A stretch of 64,000 nt of DNA, from assembly GCF_040807025.1 (NCBI RefSeq), contig NC_090946.1:2894001-2958000 (forward strand), given 5' to 3'. A program made the translations under genes and the position numbers. Position 1 is the stretch's first letter, and the number at the start of each line of letters is the position of its first letter. Under the pieces are notes generated by a model. That model searched no databases. It was not told the DNA's origin and saw nothing but the letters and a program-made list of their open reading frames with translations. This document shows positions 59,013 to 64,000 of this stretch, one piece after another. The DNA is from Struthio camelus (Eukaryota; Chordata; Aves; Struthioniformes; Struthionidae).

Positions 59013-59841
59013 CATCCATTTCCACTTTTTTTGTCGGCCACATCTTCACTTCTGCCTGGAAGGAAACACTGTTTCTTGTCACAGACATGCGCAGACCTAA
59101 AGCACACTCTGTAAACTCACCTTCAGTACTGCCAACAGTGAGAAAGGCTCAGGCCTACCAGTGAAATGTTCACAGAATCCTTGTGATTGCAAAGTCATCT
59201 TGCCTCTCCACAGGCCAGAAAAGCAGTCTTAGAAAACTAGCTTCTGTGTAGACATCTGCACAGTTGACATCTCAGTTTATGGAAGATGATTTCCACCCTG
59301 GCAGGCTGATTGAGATGCATAGTGCAAACTGTGGCCCCGTGTGCCTATTTGCACTGTAGGTATCGCAGCTGGACTCTTAGCATGCCTGGTGAAAACACAT
59401 CCACATCTCTGACCTTAAACGATAGCAAAGGAGCCTTCCTTCCAGTGAATCTTCCACAAAGGATGTGCTCACATTTTCTTTCACAGGAGTAATATAGATA
59501 ACAAGATGCCCCAGCCCTATAAACTGCTTTTAGTACAGAAGGATCTGTATCTTTAAGTGTGCCTACATTATCGCTTCCTGTCATTCACACTCTGTAACTG
59601 CCTATGTATCTAAGCTTCCTCTGCTCAGTGGAAAAAAAGCCTATCAGCAAACTATAGGTCACCTCCTCCTATGATAATAATCTCAGTCATACCATCCAGT
59701 TGACTTTCTAGAGGTGCACATGTTTTAACTGTAAAGGAAGCCCAGGCAAGGAGTTTTTATCCTAGCATCTAAGTTTTAGATTGCTGAAGTCAGAGGAGCT
59801 GAGTCCTTCGCCTGATGGGGAGAAACCATAAATTGTGGTAT
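59013..59841. other. Unassigned interval downstream of the minus-strand olfactory receptor
   Basis: No gene is recognised. The interval would hold the 3' untranslated region of the receptor gene at 59,842-60,837. Confidence 0.3.
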
Positions 59842-60837
59842 CTATGCAGTTGCTTGGGCTCCAGAGGAGGTCAGGGACTGGGAGAGATGGTCTTGTCTCA
59901 TTACAGCAGTTCTTATCTGGCTGGCCATTCTTCTTAGGGTACATGTAACTTCTTTATTTCTCAGACTGTAGATTAGGGGGTTTAGCAGGGGAGTGAAGAT
60001 CCCATACAGCATGGAAACAATCCTGTCCTGATTGGGTGAGTAGCTAGAGGAAGTCCGTACATACGTGCAAATGGTGGTCCCATAGAAAAGGCATACCACT
60101 GTCAAGTGAGAACCACAAGTGGAGAAAGCTTTGTGCCTGCCCTCAGCAGAGTTTGTGCACAGGATAGTCAAGAGGATATAGACATATGAGATCAACGTGA
60201 CCAGAAAGGCACTGCTTCCAAGGATCCCAGCAACTGTGAGAATTACCAGTTCCCTAGTGTAAGTAGGAGAGCAGGAGATGGCCAGCATTGGGGGAATATC
60301 ACAGTAATATTGGTCAACTTTGTTAGAATCACAGAAAAAGAGTGTAAAAATGAAAGATGTGTGCAACAAAGAATTCAAAAATCCTGCTATCCAGGTGCCA
60401 ATGGCTAGGTGAGCGCACAATTTCATACTCACAATATTCAGGTACTGCAGCGGATGACATATTGCAACATAACGGTCATATGCCATCACAGCCAGGAGGA
60501 AAATCTCTGTGCCTACAACATCAATCAGGAAGAACAGCTGGAGCATGCAGCCAGTGAATGAAATTACCTTGTTCTCAAACAGCAAGGCCTCCAGCATCTT
60601 CGGTACAGTTATAGTGGGGCATAAGATATCCAGGAAAGATAGGTTGCAGAGAAAGAAGTACATGGGGTTGTGCAGGCGAGTGTCTGTACTAATGGCAACA
60701 AGGATTGCGATGTTGCCTGCCAGGGTGGCCAAGTAGATGAGCAAAAAGAGCACAAAGAGAATAAAACGTACCTCCGGAGCATCAGAGAGACCTACGAGAA
60801 TAAATTCAGATACTGTTGACACGTTGCACGTCTCCAT
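59842..60837 (-). CDS. Class II olfactory receptor, intact (331 aa)
   Basis: Single-exon seven-transmembrane odorant receptor. I chose the ATG of METCNVSTVSEF, because the EFILVGLSD start then lies at the usual distance. Two further in-frame ATGs lie 12 and 66 bases upstream. Marks are an N-glycosylation site NVS at residues 5-7, GN in TM1 at 41-42, LHNPMYFF at 55-62, MAYDRYVAICHPL at 118-130, CDIPPMLAISCS in the second extracellular loop, KAFSTCGSH before TM6 and PLLNPLIYSLRN in TM7. The sequence resembles OR5V1/OR12D-type receptors, but I am not sure of the subfamily. No break is seen. Confidence 0.95.
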   Translation of the reverse strand: METCNVSTVSEFILVGLSDAPEVRFILFVLFLLIYLATLAGNIAILVAISTDTRLHNPMYFFLCNLSFLDILCPTITVPKMLEALLFENKVISFTGCMLQLFFLIDVVGTEIFLLAVMAYDRYVAICHPLQYLNIVSMKLCAHLAIGTWIAGFLNSLLHTSFIFTLFFCDSNKVDQYYCDIPPMLAISCSPTYTRELVILTVAGILGSSAFLVTLISYVYILLTILCTNSAEGRHKAFSTCGSHLTVVCLFYGTTICTYVRTSSSYSPNQDRIVSMLYGIFTPLLNPLIYSLRNKEVTCTLRRMASQIRTAVMRQDHLSQSLTSSGAQATA

Positions 60838-61424
60838 CTTACTTTTCATTGTGGAAATGGTTTCAGAGATGGATCTGGAATAATGAAGGAATAACTTTGT
60901 CAAAATTGCATCCCTCTTTCAAAGAGTGGTTTTTGGTTTTTTTTTGGTCTGTGCAGCAGTTCAAAAACACTTGCAAGTTTGCCTCACCTCAGTCAAAAAA
61001 ATTTGAACTTTACTCACATATACCTAATGTAAAAGGCAAAAAATAGGCATCAAGCTTACAGTGATTAATCAAGAAAGTTTACTTCATTGTGTGCAATTCG
61101 TCTTCTCAGACTCTGCAGAGCTGAATTGCTGAACACAAAGGTAACAATTTAAGCTCGTCTCCATCCACCATCTCTCTCTAAGGCATTTCCAGAGGGCCAT
61201 TCTTTCTGTTGGTGTTAAATGCCTGTCCTAGCCCAGCGGTCCCCAGTAAGGATGTTAGAAGTAGTCAGAGATAGGGTCAATCTTACCTCAGTTCAGGTGG
61301 GTACAGTGAAGGCTTTAATAGCAGAGGTCAAGTCAATTTATCAAAGGATTCAACATCAGCCTTTAGAAGAGAAATTAAAGGGGAGACCCATTTGCAAAGT
61401 TCAGCTACTCATTGGGAGGTTATA
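60838..61424. other. Unassigned interval upstream of the minus-strand olfactory receptor
   Basis: The promoter or 5' non-coding exons of the receptor gene may lie here. No motif stands out clearly. Confidence 0.3.
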
Positions 61425-61735
61425 AAGATGAAGTCAGGCTCTTAGAGATGCACAGAGAAAGGACAAGAGGCAACAGGAAGAAACTGCAGCAAGGGAAATT
61501 CCAAATAGAGATAAGAAACAAGAAAGTCACAGGAGTGCTACAACATTGGAAACAGTGCCCAGAGAGGTGGTGGCCACTTCATCCTTGGAGCTATTCCAAA
61601 CTCAGCTAGACAAGGCCCTGAGCAACCCACTATGGCTTTGAAGGTAGCCCTACTCTGAACAGGGAGGGGGTTGGAACAGAGACCTCTAGAAGCTCTTTCA
61701 GCTTAAATGATGTCATGATACTAATATCATCAAAG
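61425..61735 (+). mobile_element. CR1 LINE, diverged 3' fragment
   Basis: The order of CR1 3' words is kept: GATGCACAGAGAAAGGACAA, GAGGCAACAGGAAGAAACTG, GCCCAGAGAGGTGGTGG, then GACCTCTAGAAGCTC. About 310 bp long and clearly older than the other copies. Confidence 0.8.
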
Positions 61736-64000
61736 GAGTTTAGATGACTAGCTGAAACTAGAGACCTCATTTGTAGGTGAAGTCATGCTAGCACAAAGGA
61801 AGCCCACTCCTAGTAATCACCAGAAGGAATGGTGTAGCCAGAATGCATTTTACTCTTTCAGCTTTATCTGGTGGGATAAAAAATGGAATATAGTCCAGTA
61901 TCTGATAAAAGACCTCACTTCTTTCCACAAATTTTGCCCCACAGGCTTTCATAACAACAGTATTGTCACTTTTAGGAACCAGTTGGGCATTTAATTTTTT
62001 CCTCTCTCCCAGTGCATAAAGTCTAGGCAGACATGGCATTGAAGAATCTTTCCATATACCTTGGATTACTATATTAAACAGTAACTCAGGACTTGCAGGA
62101 ATGACACTTGCAGGAATGACTTACACACTGCTTCTATAATGAGAGCTAGCAAGAATATTTGAGCTGAATCTTATGCAGGAAATTCTTTACTGGTAACAGT
62201 CATAGCGATTCATTACTATGAGCAGCCAAGTTGTTTCCAAGGAACACAGAGAAGAAAGAAAGTCTTATTCACCCCCTTATTTTGAAATCTGGATCGCAAG
62301 GATAAAATGGGGTAAATAACATAATACATTGTCACTTGTAAGAGATACAAAGAAACAACATAAAATAGGTAACTATTTTAATATGATGTAATTAATTACA
62401 TTGTAATTAATTACAATGGAATCGTATTTAATAATCCTATTTTAATAGGTAACTATTTTTTTTATTTTTATTTTCTCTAACGCAGTCTAAAACAGTGTCA
62501 CCTATTGTGTCTCATTCTCACAGAAGCTTATTTCTAGCTTGAAAGGGACCAAGGTCAGACCTTAAAATACCTTAAAAATGTTTTAGTCGGCAGGAATAAA
62601 AGGTACATGACCCTTTAAACCACAGCATCATGTATTATTAAAATAGGGAAGTTATTAAGGTGAAATACAATGGAAAGTTAACACAGAAATACTCACTGCT
62701 ACAAGGAATTCATTACTGGTAATATACACTGATCTGTATCTCCAGGAAATGTAACTGCCCTTTTTTTTCTTTCCACATCTGATAAGAATATCTTCACATG
62801 ACAGAAAAATGACTTTCACTGTTGACTTAGGAAACACCAATCCGTTAAGCAAGTGATCAATCCAGATTTGGCAGCATAGGAATATTCATATAGCTGTCCA
62901 CAAACACTGGCAAAATCGCTTGCTTGATTGTGAGAGCAAGTGTCTCTTTTCTTTAATGAGGTTTCATAAATATGTGCTGAGGATAGTATCTGGGGAGGCG
63001 TGTCTCTGAGGCTTTCTTAAGTGCTAGCTTTATTGGGTATGCAAGGCTTTTTCAGAATATCATCAAAGGGTCAAGGAAAGCTAGAAATGTGATAAAAGTA
63101 TTTCCTCATCCTGAATCCTTTGGTTCCTGTAGCTTTCGTGTTGTAGGACCTCTCTATAGGGCTGTGATTTGGTACCTAAGTCTACTCTCAGGAAAAGGAA
63201 ATAGATGCTGTCTTTCTCTTTAGTTCCTAGAACTCTGCCTCACGGGCCCTTGCAGGTTACTGACATTTTATATCTCAGGAAAGTCCATCGTTTTAAGTGA
63301 CTTCTTTACAGTAAACTACAGCCTTAGGAAGACTTGATCACAAACCATTTTGTCTTGGTATGAAGTCTGAAATCAATCACTTACATAGATTAGGCCAAAA
63401 TAAATGAGACAACAGCTCCTCAGCAAAAGAATATACCTTAGGAAAGGGCAGTGGTAATATGTACGTTCAGAGTCTCTTCGCAGAGTAAAGAACAGACCCC
63501 GAATGACTGCTGTGGAAGTGTCATAATGGCTTTGCAAGGACAGCTAGCACAGCATCCTCTAAACTCCTTTTATGTTGATTTTCTGGACACTCACCAATTC
63601 TTTTTTAGGAGCAACCTTTTAATTTTGCATAGCCCCTCCTGAAATGACAAAAGGTAAACCACGTGTGGAATCCACGCACTACTTGAAGTGGATGTGTAAC
63701 CAGGCATAAGAATGAGTGCTACTTTGGAGAACAATCAAAAATCCCATTCTTGTTCCAGAAAGCATCCATGCAGTTATTTACTGTAATACCACTTCCCCTC
63801 TGGATGCGCAGGGTGGTGTGTATGTTGCTATTCCAACACTACCAGCAAATAACTTCTGCAGTATTAACATGGATAATATGGTTTACCAGTCATTCCTAAA
63901 GCCTGTTCTCTACGTTTGCAGTGTGTGACTCTTAAAAAATTAAGACTCTCATGTATATGTTTGTTAGAAGATATGCTGGGGTTCACCAAGGTTTACCAAG
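61736..64000. other. Unassigned AT-rich interval
   Basis: No gene is recognised up to the window end. At about 62,388-62,416 two TAATTAATTA palindromes lie side by side (ATGTAATTAATTACATTG), a possible homeodomain-site cluster or chance in AT-rich DNA. Confidence 0.3.

Overview
The window reads as bird nuclear DNA. CR1 retroposons with the avian type of 3' end (tandem ATTCTGTG octamers) are present, the genes are split by GT-AG introns, and the left part looks like a GC-rich microchromosome full of minisatellites. A crocodilian or turtle is not excluded. There are no prokaryotic features.

Left part, about 1-23.4 kb. This is GC-rich, minisatellite-laden DNA with no gene I can name. It holds a 67-bp minisatellite (1.4-1.7 kb), a strongly strand-biased G tract with G-quadruplex potential (1.9-2.3 kb), a 57-bp minisatellite with higher-order structure (2.5-3.9 kb), several degenerate arrays, a probable solo LTR (6.9-7.3 kb) and a young duplication (9.65-11.19 kb against 15.31-16.80 kb). 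Each copy of that duplication carries the same cleanly spliced 84-bp exon-like segment. At 11.4-11.8 kb there is a promoter-like array of six units of about 60 bp, each combining a YY1-like, an ETS-like and a ZNF143/THAP11-like site. A palindromic MITE-like element lies at 21.56-21.79 kb.

Middle part, about 23.4-38.5 kb. An ATAD2-like gene lies on the minus strand. Eighteen exons in phase (771 codons including the stop) give a complete first AAA+ module, the conserved second AAA-like module and the ATAD2 C-terminus. The bromodomain and the long disordered region are absent. The N-terminal exon with the YxLRxRK motif is tandemly repeated. The gene sits between two nearly identical direct repeats of 1.8 kb, 13.3 kb apart, each with a GC-rich promoter-like block.

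Right part, about 39.6-64 kb. The sequence becomes AT-richer, and all four recognised CR1 fragments lie here. There are two intact class II olfactory receptor genes (43.3 kb plus, 60.8 kb minus), an olfactory receptor relic (55.9-56.2 kb), a dead TRIM gene with the complete RING/B-box/coiled-coil/PRY-SPRY exon layout (48.35-53.08 kb), and an Env-like retroviral fossil (45.4-45.85 kb). Olfactory receptors beside TRIM genes recall the extended MHC class I region of vertebrates, but that link is inference.

No shared pathway is visible. The ATAD2-like protein would be a nuclear AAA+ ATPase and the receptors are sensory membrane proteins. The main interest lies in the remodelled ATAD2-like gene and in the regulatory and repeat arrays.
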